This document shows positions 18,066 to 28,996 of a DNA stretch of 36,236 bases, one piece after another. The first letter of the stretch is position 1, and each line of letters begins with the position of its first letter. The notes beneath the pieces are model-generated. The model was not told where the DNA came from, did no database searches, and saw only the letters and a program-made list of their open reading frames with translations. A program made the translations under genes and the position numbers. Origin of the DNA: Amylibacter sp. (GTDB lineage: Bacteria > Pseudomonadota > Alphaproteobacteria > Rhodobacterales > Rhodobacteraceae); assembly GCA_021775355.1 (NCBI GenBank), contig JAJFHZ010000009.1, positions 1 through 36,236 of the forward strand. Reading direction: 5' to 3'.

Positions 18066-19064
18066 ATGAAGTATTACAGGCCCATTGTACAAACGGATCG
18101 CTGCCGCCCGAAAGGGGCCAGTGTCATTGCGGGTGGCTGGTCTTGGTTTACCCATGCGGAGTGTTTAACGCGGAGCAAGGATGCAGAAGTCGTATCGATT
18201 ATGGACATTCCTCCAAAGGTTTTGGATAATATTACACGGCCCAGAGGCCCCGTTTGCGGGTTGGATATGACTGCGCCACAGATCATGGGTGTGTTGAATG
18301 TGACCCCTGATAGCTTTTCAGACGGTGGCCAGCACAATACTTTCGATGATGCGATTTCACATGCGAAAGCGATGATTGAACAAGGGGTTGCGCTGCTGGA
18401 TATCGGCGGCGAGTCTACGCGCCCGGGTGCCGATTTTGTTGATAATGCTGCGGAAATATCCCGTACTGCCCCTGTGATTGCGGACTTGCTGGCCGCGGGG
18501 ATTACAACCCCCATGTCCATTGACACGCGTAAAGCCGATGTCGCGAAGGCTGCTTTGGATGTGGGTGCGGTGATGTTCAATGATGTCACTGCACTGCAAT
18601 ATGATGCAGCCAGTTTGCCGCTGGTTCGTGATGCACAACCTTTCGTGTGCCTGATGCACAGCCCAAGTGATCCAAAAACCATGCAAAACGACCCGCATTA
18701 TGCTAATGCCCTGTTGGATATTTATGACCATTTGGAAGAACGGGTGGCCGCTTGTGTGAATGCCGGCCTGCCTAAAAGCCGTATTATGGTCGATCCCGGT
18801 ATCGGTTTTGGTAAAACCATTGATCACAATTTGCAACTGATCCGCGGTCTGTCATTGTTTCACGGGCTGGGATGCCCTGTTTTACTGGGGGCTTCACGCA
18901 AACGCTTCATCGGTACGCTTGGCCATGCGCAAGAACCTGCTGATAGGGTGGCCGGTTCTATTGCCATCGGGCTGGAAGGTTTGCGACAAGGGGTGCAATT
19001 CCTGCGGGTGCATGACATCTGGCAGACAAAACAAGCGATTAACCTGTGGCAAGCCACATTGTGA
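18066..19064 (+). CDS. folP: Dihydropteroate synthase
   Basis: Condenses 6-hydroxymethyl-dihydropterin pyrophosphate with p-aminobenzoate to give dihydropteroate; it is the sulfonamide target. It has 332 residues. The catalytic barrel begins at about residue 75 with IMGVLNVTPDSFSDGG and contains GVALLDIGGESTRPG, SIDTRKADVAKAAL, INDV-like FNDVTAL, MVDPGIGFGKT and GASRKRFIG. The first 65 or so residues (MKYYRPIVQTDRCRPKG) are an extension I recall in Rhodobacterales FolP, of unknown role. I set the start at ATG 18066. The in-frame TTG at 18051 would overlap the acetyltransferase gene. It is followed 6 bases later by glmM. Confidence 0.95.
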   Translation: MKYYRPIVQTDRCRPKGASVIAGGWSWFTHAECLTRSKDAEVVSIMDIPPKVLDNITRPRGPVCGLDMTAPQIMGVLNVTPDSFSDGGQHNTFDDAISHAKAMIEQGVALLDIGGESTRPGADFVDNAAEISRTAPVIADLLAAGITTPMSIDTRKADVAKAALDVGAVMFNDVTALQYDAASLPLVRDAQPFVCLMHSPSDPKTMQNDPHYANALLDIYDHLEERVAACVNAGLPKSRIMVDPGIGFGKTIDHNLQLIRGLSLFHGLGCPVLLGASRKRFIGTLGHAQEPADRVAGSIAIGLEGLRQGVQFLRVHDIWQTKQAINLWQATL

Positions 19065-19070
19065 GGATAA

Positions 19071-20408
19071 ATGGGACGTAAATATTTTGGCACAGACGGT
19101 GTGCGCGGATTGGCCAACACCCATCCGATGACGGCGGAAATGGCCCTGAGGTTGGGTGCTGCTGCGGGGCGTTATTTTCGTAAAGACAAGAAAAGCCATC
19201 GTGTGGTGATCGGCAAAGATACGCGGCGGTCAAGTTATATGATCGAGGCGGCTTTGACCGCAGGGTTTGCATCAACAGGTATGGAAGTGTTTCTGCTTGG
19301 TCCTGTTCCTACCCCCGCTGTAGGTATGCTGGCACGTTCCATGCGTGCGGATGTCGGGGTGATGATTTCGGCTTCGCACAATCCATATCATGACAACGGT
19401 ATCAAGTTTTTCGGGCCGGATGGATATAAGCTGTCCGATGATGCGGAAATCGAGATTGAACAACTGGTTGATGGCGATATAAAGTTGGCTTCTCCTGAAA
19501 ACATTGGCCGTGTGCAGCGGATTGACGATGGTTTGGGGCGCTATATAGAGTTTGCCAAAACCGCCTTTCCGCGTCGCCGACTGTTGGACGGGATGAAAGT
19601 TGTGATCGATTGTGCGAATGGCGCTGCCTATAAAGCAGCCCCGACCGTGTTGTGGGAATTGGGTGCCGATGTGATCCCCGTAGGTGTGTCGCCTGATGGG
19701 TTCAATATCAACGAAGGTTGTGGCTCAACCTGTCCGAAAACGGCAGCGCAAGCAGTGATAATGCATAAGGCTGATGTCGGCATTTGTCTGGACGGCGATG
19801 CCGACCGGGTCATAATGATCGACGAAAACGGTGTTGTGGCGGATGGTGACCAGATTATGGGGCTGATCGCCGGGCGCTGGTGTGATCAAGGTGCGCTGGC
19901 GCAAGATACGCTTGTGGCAACTGTAATGTCTAATATGGGGTTGGAAAAACACCTTCGCGGGCGTGGAATAACAATGCTTCGCACCGATGTCGGTGATCGT
20001 CATGTGGTGCAGGCCATGCGTAAAGGCGGTTATAATCTGGGCGGTGAGCAATCCGGCCATATCGTGATGAGCGATTATGTCACCACCGGTGACGGGTTGA
20101 TTGCGGGTCTGCAGTTCTTGAATGCGATGATGCAAAGCGACAAACCGGCCAGTGCCTTGGCGCATGTGTTTAAACCTTATCCGCAGTTGCTGGAAAATAT
20201 CCGCTACACTGATACCGACCCGCTGGAAGTCGCTTCCGTGAAAGTTGCAATTGCAGAAGGCGAAGCGGCATTGCAATCAAACGGTCGTTTGTTGATCCGC
20301 AAATCAGGCACAGAGCCATTGGTGCGGGTGATGGGTGAATGCGAAGATGCGACCTTGTTGCGCCGTGTGGTGGGGGATATTGCAGCGGCAGTGAAAGCCG
20401 CAGCCTAA
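19071..20408 (+). CDS. glmM: Phosphoglucosamine mutase
   Basis: Interconverts glucosamine-6-phosphate and glucosamine-1-phosphate on the way to UDP-N-acetylglucosamine for peptidoglycan and lipopolysaccharide. It has 445 residues, the usual length. GTDGVRGLAN is at the N-terminus; MISASHNPYHDNGIK carries the phosphoserine S102; CLDGDADRVIMID is the metal-binding loop; GGEQSGHI is the sugar-binding loop; and RKSGTEPLVRVM is the phosphate-binding end. GAGG precedes the ATG. The folP-glmM pairing is common in proteobacteria. Its stop overlaps the stop of the convergent permease gene by 4 bases. Confidence 0.97.
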   Translation: MGRKYFGTDGVRGLANTHPMTAEMALRLGAAAGRYFRKDKKSHRVVIGKDTRRSSYMIEAALTAGFASTGMEVFLLGPVPTPAVGMLARSMRADVGVMISASHNPYHDNGIKFFGPDGYKLSDDAEIEIEQLVDGDIKLASPENIGRVQRIDDGLGRYIEFAKTAFPRRRLLDGMKVVIDCANGAAYKAAPTVLWELGADVIPVGVSPDGFNINEGCGSTCPKTAAQAVIMHKADVGICLDGDADRVIMIDENGVVADGDQIMGLIAGRWCDQGALAQDTLVATVMSNMGLEKHLRGRGITMLRTDVGDRHVVQAMRKGGYNLGGEQSGHIVMSDYVTTGDGLIAGLQFLNAMMQSDKPASALAHVFKPYPQLLENIRYTDTDPLEVASVKVAIAEGEAALQSNGRLLIRKSGTEPLVRVMGECEDATLLRRVVGDIAAAVKAAA

Positions 20409-21313
20409 CGTCGTTTCCATTGACTGATGCCCAACCCAACTAAGATCAGGGCCAGTGCGCTCAGGAAACTTGCAGGTAGTATCTCGTTCAGGAAAACAAC
20501 ACCAAAGGTAATCGCCCAGATAGGCACCTGATAATTCACCAGACTCATGAAACTTGGGCCGGCTTTGTTGATGACATTGACCAACATAATGGTGGCCAGT
20601 GCCGTTGGAAATAACCCCAGATAAAGGATGCCCAGTGTTGCTTGTGTGTTTGGTATAGTCGGAACGCCTTCGAAATATAGCGCGACCGGCACCATGCCGA
20701 TAGTTCCAACTAACAGGCCTGCGGCTGAATAAGACAGCAAACCTACAGGTGGGCAAAGCCGTGTGATGATGCTGCCGATAGCATAACAGCAGGCCGCCCC
20801 AACACAGGCAAGGCGCGCGATAGGTTCCAGCGGGTCACCACTTGTGATCATAAATTTGGTGGGCCCGACTAGAATAACCACGCCTGCAAATCCGATGAGA
20901 AATCCCAGAATTTTTTTGCGGTTCATTTGATCGCCCGCGACGAAAAAATGTGCCAATGGCAGCACCAGTAATGGCACCACAGCCATGGAAATTCCCGCAA
21001 AACCAGATGATACCCGCAATTGCCCCCAGTTTAACAACGTAAAAGGGATCGCGTTTGTGAACATGCCCATGCCAAGGATATGCAGCCAAATACGTTTATC
21101 TGTGGGCGTTTCCCATTTTGGCAGGCCATTGCGGAAAATATAAGCGAAGCTGACCAATAGGCACGAGGCGATCACCAAACGCAAGGCCGATACCGTCATT
21201 GGCCCAAACCCCGTTAAGGCCAGTTTCGCCCCCATAAACGAGCCGCCCCAGATAACGCCGAGAATAATCAGAAACGCCCAGTTCAATAACGAATGCGGGT
21301 TTGTATGCGGCAT
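20405..21313 (-). CDS. EamA/DMT-family permease
   Basis: A membrane protein of 302 residues with about ten segments and two EamA repeats (IILGVIWGGSFMGAKLALTG near residue 15 and PPVGLLSYSAAGLLVG in the second half). The ending LPASFLSALALILVGLGISQWKRR is typical of the family. It is likely an exporter of amino acids or other small metabolites, substrate unknown. The start is ATG 21313 with GGAG 7 bases upstream; the preceding in-frame TTG at 21316 is rejected. It lies downstream of ilvC on the same strand but is separated from it by a terminator, so it has its own promoter. It is a different gene from the permease next to ftsY. Confidence 0.88.
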   Translation of the reverse strand: MPHTNPHSLLNWAFLIILGVIWGGSFMGAKLALTGFGPMTVSALRLVIASCLLVSFAYIFRNGLPKWETPTDKRIWLHILGMGMFTNAIPFTLLNWGQLRVSSGFAGISMAVVPLLVLPLAHFFVAGDQMNRKKILGFLIGFAGVVILVGPTKFMITSGDPLEPIARLACVGAACCYAIGSIITRLCPPVGLLSYSAAGLLVGTIGMVPVALYFEGVPTIPNTQATLGILYLGLFPTALATIMLVNVINKAGPSFMSLVNYQVPIWAITFGVVFLNEILPASFLSALALILVGLGISQWKRR

Positions 21314-21391
21314 CAAGCACTCCGTTAATTGGCCATGGAAAGTGACCAGTTGAATTGGATTACTACATCAATAAAACGGGGCTGAAAAGCA

Positions 21392-21417
21392 AAAGGCACG
21401 CCCGGAAGCGTGCCTTT
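21392..21417 (-). terminator. Intrinsic terminator of ilvC
   Basis: A perfect 10-pair stem, AAAGGCACGC (21392-21401) with GCGTGCCTTT (21408-21417), around a 6-base loop. Read on the minus strand it is followed by TGCTTTTC, a broken T tract. It lies 25 bases past the ilvC stop codon and 79 bases before the permease start. Confidence 0.82.
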
Positions 21418-21441
21418 ATTTGTTTAAGGCAATGATAGTAA

Positions 21442-23052
<1,611 letters not shown>

Positions 23053-23056
<4 letters not shown>

Positions 23057-23511
23057 TTGATCTGGATGATACAGACCGCGCTTTGCTACGGGCCATGCAA
23101 AAAGACGGCAGTCTGTCAGCTGCGGCTTTGGCCAAAAAGGTTGATCTTTCACAGCCCGCTGCATGGCGGCGCATAAAACGTTTGGAACAGGCGGGTATCA
23201 TTGCGGGGCGGCGTGTGCTGCTGGATAAAGAAAAGCTGGGTTTTGGGGTAACGGTTTTTCTGGGTGTGAAACTGGCCACGAAGGGGCGTGTATCACTGGA
23301 AGACTTTGAACGCGCGGTCAGTGCAATTCCGGAAGTGCAGGTCGTGCAACATGTTTTGGGGCTTTATGATTACCGTCTGAAAGTGATCGCGCGTGATATT
23401 CCCGATTTTGAACGCGTCTTGCGGCGGCGGGTTATGACATTACCGGGTGTGGGCGATGTGGAGGCCAATGTGCTTTTGTCCGAAGAAAAACGCGATATTG
23501 CCCTTGGCTAG
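23053..23511 (+). CDS. Lrp/AsnC family transcriptional regulator (second of pair)
   Basis: A 152-residue Lrp/AsnC protein, a paralogue of the gene before it. Its helix-turn-helix region is LDDTDRALLRAMQKDGSLSAAALAKKVDLSQPAAWRRIKRLEQAG; its RAM domain has VTVFLGVKLAT and VQVVQHVLGLYDYRLKVIARDIPDFE. The start ATG overlaps the preceding stop, so the two are co-translated and may form hetero-oligomers. The ligand is not deducible. It is followed after 67 bases by a class V aminotransferase, which may be part of the same regulon. Confidence 0.92.
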
Positions 23512-23578
23512 CAAAATGGTCTCGACAGCTAGGGTATGATCTGCAAGGCTTTGCAAAACATTATATGCGAGGTTCAAA

Positions 23579-24706
23579 ATGTCTGCCCTATTACCCGATA
23601 TCGATCCCGATGGATTGTTGGAATTTTCCGTGGTCTTCACCGACCGTTCCCTGAACCATATGAGCGCACAATTCCAAGGTGTGATGCGCGACATCAATGA
23701 AATGCTGATAGGGGTTTATAACGCGAAAGCATGCGCGATTATCCCTGGCGGCGGCACATTTGCGATGGAAGCGGTGGCGCGTCAGTTTGCAACCGATCAA
23801 AAGGTCATGATCCTGCGCAACGGCTGGTTTTCCTTTCGCTGGAGCCAAATCTGTGAGGCGGGCGACATTCCATCCGATACGACCGTGATGAAAGCACGTC
23901 GTTCAGGCAATGCACACCAGTCGCCTTTTGCGCCTGCACCTATTGAAGAGGTTGTGGCCAAGATCAAGGCGGAAGAGCCTGCCGTCGTGTTTGCACCACA
24001 CGTTGAAACCTCTAGCGGGATGATACTGCCGGACGCTTATATCAAAGCGGTGGCTGATGCGGTGCATTCCGTGGGCGGCTTGTTTGTACTGGATTGCATC
24101 GCATCCGGATGCATCTGGGTTGATATGGCAGCCACAGGTGTGGATGTGCTGATTTCCGCGCCGCAAAAAGGCTGGTCAGCCTCGCCTTGTGCAGGTCTGG
24201 TGATGATGTCGGATGCGGCAATAGCGAATATGGTAGAGACTGATGGCACCAGTTTTTCGGCCAACCTGAAAACATGGTCGAATATCATGAACGCTTACAC
24301 AGGCGGCGGGCACGCTTATCACGCAACCATGCCGACTGATGCGCTGAAAGATTTTCGCGATACCATGGTGGAAACCAGCGAGTATGGTTTTGATAAGTTG
24401 AAAGCGGCACAACAGGAACTGGGCGATAGGGTGCGTGCCGTATTGGCCGCACGCGGTTTTGCATCCGTTGCCGCCGCAGGTTACGGTGCGCCCGGCGTGG
24501 TGGTCAGCTACACCGATGATGCAGGCCTGCAAAACGGCAGCAAGTTTTCCGCCAAAGGCGTACAGATCGCAGCCGGGGTGCCACTGCGTTGTGATGAGCC
24601 GGAGGATTATTCGACCTTCCGCTTAGGCCTGTTCGGTTTGGACAAACTTTATGATGTGGACGCAACCGTGGCACGTCTGGAGGCGGTATTGGATCAGGTT
24701 GCCTAA
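23579..24706 (+). CDS. Class V aminotransferase (alanine-glyoxylate / serine-pyruvate type)
   Basis: A PLP enzyme of 375 residues. The cofactor lysine is K197 in SAPQKGWSASP. GGGTFAMEAVARQF (about 57-70) is the phosphate-binding region, HVETSSGMILPD the substrate loop, and LFVLDCIASGCIWVDM carries the aspartate that holds the pyridine ring. The class covers serine-pyruvate, alanine-glyoxylate and aspartate-pyruvate transaminases, and motifs alone do not choose between them. GCGAGG lies about 7-12 bases before ATG 23579. It follows the two Lrp regulators and converges on the UbiH-type gene with a 4-base overlap. Confidence 0.87.
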   Translation: MSALLPDIDPDGLLEFSVVFTDRSLNHMSAQFQGVMRDINEMLIGVYNAKACAIIPGGGTFAMEAVARQFATDQKVMILRNGWFSFRWSQICEAGDIPSDTTVMKARRSGNAHQSPFAPAPIEEVVAKIKAEEPAVVFAPHVETSSGMILPDAYIKAVADAVHSVGGLFVLDCIASGCIWVDMAATGVDVLISAPQKGWSASPCAGLVMMSDAAIANMVETDGTSFSANLKTWSNIMNAYTGGGHAYHATMPTDALKDFRDTMVETSEYGFDKLKAAQQELGDRVRAVLAARGFASVAAAGYGAPGVVVSYTDDAGLQNGSKFSAKGVQIAAGVPLRCDEPEDYSTFRLGLFGLDKLYDVDATVARLEAVLDQVA

Positions 24707-25902
24707 ACGCTACCCAACCCTTTTCGCATCAGGCTTTTACGAACAGGGGCAAACCCGTGCAGGGTTTGCAGCCCTTTTAGGCGCAGGGCTTTCAGTGTAT
24801 CGCTGTCTGTCATTGCCGCGCGGTTCAGCATATTCACGCCGTTCACCCGCATTTTAATATCGCCGAAACGGGCCTTTTGATAGGCGGCCAGCATTTCGGG
24901 GCTGCCGATCTCTGCAGGGTTTTCAAGGCTCAAGTCCAGCAGGCACTGAATGTCGGTCAGGCTCATGTTCAGTCCTTGGGCGCCGATGGGCGGAATAACA
25001 TGGGCGGCCTCTGCTATCAGGGCGGTGCGCGGGCCATATAGTTTGTCGGCCAGACGGCTGATGATCGGCCAGATCATGCGGCGGCTTTCCAGTTTCAGAT
25101 CACCCAGAATAGCGCAAGACCGCTCATTCGCGGTTACCATGAATGTATCATCATCCATATCCATCAGCCTAGCGGCGTATGCGCCTTTTTCCATCCAGAC
25201 TACAGCTGAATAATGCACACCGTCCACATCGTTCAAAGGCACAACCGTAAACGGCCCACCGGAACGGTGAATTTCGGTCGAGACATTTTCATGGCTGTGG
25301 TTATGAGAGACTGAAAACACAATCGCCTTTTGCCCGAACCGCCAAGTTTTGGCTTCAATCCCCAACATATCGCGCGTGGGTGAGCTGCGCCCGTCAGCAG
25401 CCAGCACCAACTTGCAATCAACTTGCGCCTGATTGGAAAGTTGTACATAGGCGCGATCTGTGCGGGGCGTGATGCGTTTGGTTTCAACCCCTGTCAGAAA
25501 AGTTATATTATCCAGCTCTTTGATGCGTTTTTGCATTTCACGGCGCAATAGCCAGTTGGGCAGGTTCCACGCAAACGGTTCATCCGATATTTCAGAAGCG
25601 ACAAAATCTGCAACCGTGCGCACCTCATTCACCTCGCCGCCGGCATCGGCCAATCGCATAATATCCAAAGGTGTTGCATAGGGTTCAAGATGTGCCCAGA
25701 TACCTGCCGCTTTCAGTGTATTGCGTGCCGGTTGCAAAAATGCAGTACTGCGCAGGTCGGACTTTGGATCGGCTTCGTGCGTTACAGGTGGTGCAGGGTC
25801 GACACAAACGACTTTGAAACCGGCCGTGCCAAATGCACAGGCTGCTGTCATGCCAGCAATGCCGCCACCTGAAATCATAATGTCTGCACTGATACGTTCC
25901 AT
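24703..25902 (-). CDS. UbiH/UbiF/COQ6-family FAD monooxygenase
   Basis: A flavoprotein hydroxylase of 399 residues likely to act on the ubiquinone precursor ring. ISGGGIAGMTAACAFGTAGFKVV is the N-terminal FAD dinucleotide motif, LAADGRSSPTRDMLG the DG motif near 170, and AEAAHVIPPIGAQGLNMSLTDI the second FAD motif near 290, here with AEAAH in place of the common GDAAH. Alphaproteobacteria often use one or two broad-specificity members (UbiL, UbiM, UbiH) for several ring positions; which one this is cannot be decided here. The start ATG 25902 opens directly with the FAD fold. A HAD gene lies upstream on the same strand. Confidence 0.88.
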   Translation of the reverse strand: MERISADIMISGGGIAGMTAACAFGTAGFKVVCVDPAPPVTHEADPKSDLRSTAFLQPARNTLKAAGIWAHLEPYATPLDIMRLADAGGEVNEVRTVADFVASEISDEPFAWNLPNWLLRREMQKRIKELDNITFLTGVETKRITPRTDRAYVQLSNQAQVDCKLVLAADGRSSPTRDMLGIEAKTWRFGQKAIVFSVSHNHSHENVSTEIHRSGGPFTVVPLNDVDGVHYSAVVWMEKGAYAARLMDMDDDTFMVTANERSCAILGDLKLESRRMIWPIISRLADKLYGPRTALIAEAAHVIPPIGAQGLNMSLTDIQCLLDLSLENPAEIGSPEMLAAYQKARFGDIKMRVNGVNMLNRAAMTDSDTLKALRLKGLQTLHGFAPVRKSLMRKGLGSV

Positions 25903-25940
25903 GTGTTCAGCCTATGCTGAATGCATGGCGGCGGAAAGCC

Positions 25941-26582
25941 TTAGGGGACAAGCCGCGACAGAAAGTCCGTTAGATCTTCGGTTTGATAATGCACAAACGG
26001 GCGATCATCCTTTGGGCCGACAAGTACGGTTTTCAAACCCATTTCATGCGGTATTTCCAGATTTCGCACATCATCCTCGAACAGGGCGGCACTTCGCGGG
26101 TTTACACCGTCAAGCGCGAACACGCGTTCAAATGCAACCCGTCTTGGCTTTGGTTCGTAACCTGCATGTTCCACGCCGTACATGGCGTCAAAAATACCGT
26201 CCAAACCACGTGCTTTGGTCACGCGTTCCGCATGATCGCGTGATCCGTTGGTGTAAACGATTTTGCGCCCCTCAAGTTGCTGGATCGATGCACGAAGCCC
26301 GTGATCATTTTGCACATGTGACAGGTCTATTTGGTGGACTGCATCCAGAAACGGTTCGGGATCAAGGTTGTGAACCTCCATCAAACCGGCCAATGTCGTG
26401 CCGTAATCGGCCCAATATTCGCCCCGCAATCTGTTGGCCGTAGGTTGGTCAAGGTTCAAGTTGTCCATGACATAATTCGTCATCAACACATCAATCTGAT
26501 CGAACAGTGCGTCCGTTGGCGGATAAAGCGTGTTATCGAGGTCAAAAACCCAAGTCGTGACATGTGAAAAAGCCTGTTGCAT
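25941..26582 (-). CDS. HAD-family pyrimidine 5'-nucleotidase
   Basis: A soluble HAD hydrolase of 213 residues. Motif I is VFDLDNTLYPP with nucleophile D14 and acid D16; motif II is VYTNGSRDH; motif III is the lysine in EPKPRRVAFERV; and motif IV is LFEDDVRNL. DNTLYPP and TNGSRDHAERV are the signature of the SDT1/PHM8-like pyrimidine 5'-nucleotidase subfamily, which removes phosphate from UMP/CMP or related compounds. It sits 38 bases upstream of the UbiH-type gene on the same strand and may be co-transcribed, with no obvious functional link. It is divergent from a methyltransferase gene. Confidence 0.88.
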   Translation of the reverse strand: MQQAFSHVTTWVFDLDNTLYPPTDALFDQIDVLMTNYVMDNLNLDQPTANRLRGEYWADYGTTLAGLMEVHNLDPEPFLDAVHQIDLSHVQNDHGLRASIQQLEGRKIVYTNGSRDHAERVTKARGLDGIFDAMYGVEHAGYEPKPRRVAFERVFALDGVNPRSAALFEDDVRNLEIPHEMGLKTVLVGPKDDRPFVHYQTEDLTDFLSRLVP

Positions 26583-26742
26583 ATGGGCACAATATTATGC
26601 CTACTTGGCTGCGTCTAGAGTTGTATCCATAATATCTGAACACAGATTTTATGGCTGCAATACAAGACTGTTAGTATCGCGGGGCATTCACACGAACACC
26701 CCTCGTGGTGCGCATATTATGGACGGTGCTTTAGGAAGAAAT

Positions 26743-27555
26743 ATGGTTGATAAATTAGATTGGCAAGGCAGTGTCGGCAAAGAATGGTCGAAACGTATGG
26801 ATGGGTTGGATCACCTGCTTAACCCGGTGGGTGAGTTGGGGATTGCGGCCATGGGTAAGGTAACAGGTAAACGCGTGCTGGACGTGGGGTGTGGAGCAGG
26901 CAGCACAAGCCGCGCATTAAACACATTGGGTGCAGAAGTAACGGGCGTAGATATTTCAAAAGATCTGCTTGATTTGGCAAAAGAACAAGGCGGTGCAAAA
27001 TATATGTTGGTGGATGCTTCCGCCGATCCATTGGGCGGACCCTATGATGCGGTTTATTCACGTTGTGGTGCAATGTTTTTTGATGATGCGGTTGCCGGTT
27101 GGAAACACATTCGAAATCATACCGTTGGGGGCGGCAATTTGGTGATTGTGTGCTGGTGTGCCGCAAAAGAAAACGGGTGGGCAAGTATTCCGTTGAATGC
27201 AACGCGCAATCTGTTGGAGGAAATGCCCGCGCCACCTGTTGGAACGCCGGGACCTTTTGCATGGGCTGACCCTGATTTCTTTGCGCCAATTTTGGAACAG
27301 GCGGGTTGGAACAACCTTGCATGGCGTGCCGTTGGTGCGGATGCGATCATCACGACGGGGGACGATCCTGATCCGATAGAACGTGCGGTTCAGTTCACTT
27401 TACGTATCGGCCCGCTTGCGCGCCGTCTGGAAGGTATGGCACCAGAAAAACGTGCGAAAATCGGGGCGCTTTTGGCGACTGCATATCAGAATTACCTGAT
27501 TGGGGATGCGGTTCGTGTGCCAACTAAAGCATGGATTATTACTGGAACAAATTAG
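26743..27555 (+). CDS. Class I SAM-dependent methyltransferase
   Basis: A 270-residue Rossmann-fold methyltransferase. Motif I is VLDVGCGAGSTS at about residue 47, and VTGVDISKDLLDLAKEQ is the acidic loop binding the ribose of S-adenosylmethionine. YDAVYSRCGAMFFDD corresponds to motif IV. The rest matches no subfamily I can name, so the substrate is open. I chose ATG 26743, with AGGA 6 bases upstream; the in-frame ATG at 26719 and codons back to 26530 are less likely. It is followed 9 bases later by an FkbM-type gene and may form a small modification operon with it. Confidence 0.85.
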   Translation: MVDKLDWQGSVGKEWSKRMDGLDHLLNPVGELGIAAMGKVTGKRVLDVGCGAGSTSRALNTLGAEVTGVDISKDLLDLAKEQGGAKYMLVDASADPLGGPYDAVYSRCGAMFFDDAVAGWKHIRNHTVGGGNLVIVCWCAAKENGWASIPLNATRNLLEEMPAPPVGTPGPFAWADPDFFAPILEQAGWNNLAWRAVGADAIITTGDDPDPIERAVQFTLRIGPLARRLEGMAPEKRAKIGALLATAYQNYLIGDAVRVPTKAWIITGTN

Positions 27556-27564
27556 GACAACATT

Positions 27565-28332
27565 ATGAAACCACATGAAAAAATAATTGAATCACAACGC
27601 CTGTTGCAAGAGGCACATCAAGAATTAAGCAGTTTTCTGAAAACCGAACGCTCCCGACGGCGTGGTGAAGCTTTGCGCCAAATTCACACGATTTCAAACA
27701 TGTTGTCACCGACACCGCTGTTCTTTTCACAAGCAGGGCAGGATCGCGTGATTGACCGTCTTTTGGGTGGTAAACGTGATGGTGTTTTCGTTGACGTCGG
27801 TGGCTACGATGGGGTGACAGGGTCTAATACGCTGTTCTTTGAAGTGTTTCGCAATTGGACAGGAATTTTGGTTGAACCATCACCAACTCAGTTGGAACTG
27901 GCGCGTACCGCCCGCAAATGCCCATGTCTGGGTTATGCTGTAGCCGGAAAACCCGGCAAAGCACAGTTTATGGAAGTGACATCAGGCTATACGCAGATGA
28001 GCGGTTTTTTGGGCAGTTATGCAACGGATTTATTGGCTAAAGTTCGGGGTAATCCACAGCATAAAGAGGTTATTCATAATTTGCCCAGGAAAAAGCTTCA
28101 GTCGATTTTAAAAGAACAAAAACTGAAAAAGATCGATTATCTTTCTCTTGATGTGGAAGGTGGCGAGATGGATATTTTAACTAATTTCCCATTTGAAAAA
28201 TACGATATTGATCTGTTCAGCATTGAAAATAACACGCAATCGTCGGATTTGCCGCAGTTGATGAAATCCAAAGGTTATGATTTGGTGGAATTTGTCGGCG
28301 TAGATGATATTTATCGCAAGACAAAAGCGTAA
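27565..28332 (+). CDS. FkbM family methyltransferase
   Basis: A 255-residue protein with an N-terminal helical, charged region (1-45) and then an FkbM-type methyltransferase domain: FFSQAGQDRVIDRLL, GVFVDVGGYDGVTGSNT (SAM motif I), WTGILVEPSPTQLELA, and KKIDYLSLDVEGGEMDIL near 190. FkbM proteins O-methylate sugars or polyketides, often on exported glycans. That fits the glycosyltransferase gene a few hundred bases downstream on the other strand, though this link is inference. It is preceded 9 bases upstream by another methyltransferase, and a GntR regulator starts 10 bases after its stop. Confidence 0.87.
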   Translation: MKPHEKIIESQRLLQEAHQELSSFLKTERSRRRGEALRQIHTISNMLSPTPLFFSQAGQDRVIDRLLGGKRDGVFVDVGGYDGVTGSNTLFFEVFRNWTGILVEPSPTQLELARTARKCPCLGYAVAGKPGKAQFMEVTSGYTQMSGFLGSYATDLLAKVRGNPQHKEVIHNLPRKKLQSILKEQKLKKIDYLSLDVEGGEMDILTNFPFEKYDIDLFSIENNTQSSDLPQLMKSKGYDLVEFVGVDDIYRKTKA

Positions 28333-28342
28333 AGGGACGGAT

Positions 28343-28972
28343 GTGAAAAGTCACAAAGATGCCTATCAGTTGATAGTGGATGCCATCGATGCGGGTGTTT
28401 ATGCACCGGGCGACAGGTTGGTTGAAAGTGAATTGGCTGATCGCTTTCGGGTTTCACGCACGCCGATCCGCGAGGCTTTGCAACGTCTGGAAACCCAGTC
28501 AATGTTAACGCGCGACGGGCGGTCTTTGATCGTGGCCTCTTTGGATCACAACCAGTTGGCTGAGCTTTATGAAGTGCGTGCAGAACTGGAAGGGTTGGCC
28601 GCCCAGCTGGCCGCCCAACATGCGACCCATGAAGAAATACATGTGCTTTACGATATGATCGCATCTGATCGTAAAATCATTGACGACCCTAACAGATTAT
28701 CGCGGGCCAATCGCAGATTTCACAACCAAATCCACCTGGCAAGCCGAAACCGGTATCTGATCAGGCAGTTGGAAATGGTACACCGTTCAATGGCTTTGCT
28801 GACATCAACATCTTTGGCCGTTGATGGGCGTGGTGAGATGGCATTGAATGAACACGAAGATATTGTGAAAGCAATTGAATTGCGTGATGGCGAAGCCGCC
28901 AACAAGGCTTTGAAAAAGCATCTTTCGTTCGCGTTTGAGACACGTTTGAAAATTGATGCGGGCGAAGTTTGA
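28343..28972 (+). CDS. GntR/FadR-family transcriptional regulator (FCD domain)
   Basis: A 209-residue regulator. The N-terminal winged helix (about 1-70) has GVYAPGDRLVESELADRFRVSRTPIREALQRLE, the GntR signature. The C-terminal all-helical FCD domain (about 75-200) contains LYEVRAELEGLAAQLAAQHAT, the NRRFHNQIHLASRN segment and NEHEDIVKAIELRD, with Asp/His residues usually binding a metal and a carboxylic acid effector. I set the start at GTG 28343 with AGGGA 5 bases upstream; the open frame back to 28304 would overlap the FkbM gene. Its target is unknown. It may control the methyltransferase pair before it or act elsewhere. Confidence 0.87.
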   Translation: MKSHKDAYQLIVDAIDAGVYAPGDRLVESELADRFRVSRTPIREALQRLETQSMLTRDGRSLIVASLDHNQLAELYEVRAELEGLAAQLAAQHATHEEIHVLYDMIASDRKIIDDPNRLSRANRRFHNQIHLASRNRYLIRQLEMVHRSMALLTSTSLAVDGRGEMALNEHEDIVKAIELRDGEAANKALKKHLSFAFETRLKIDAGEV

Positions 28973-28996
28973 TACGGATGGATTTCGGGAAAACTG

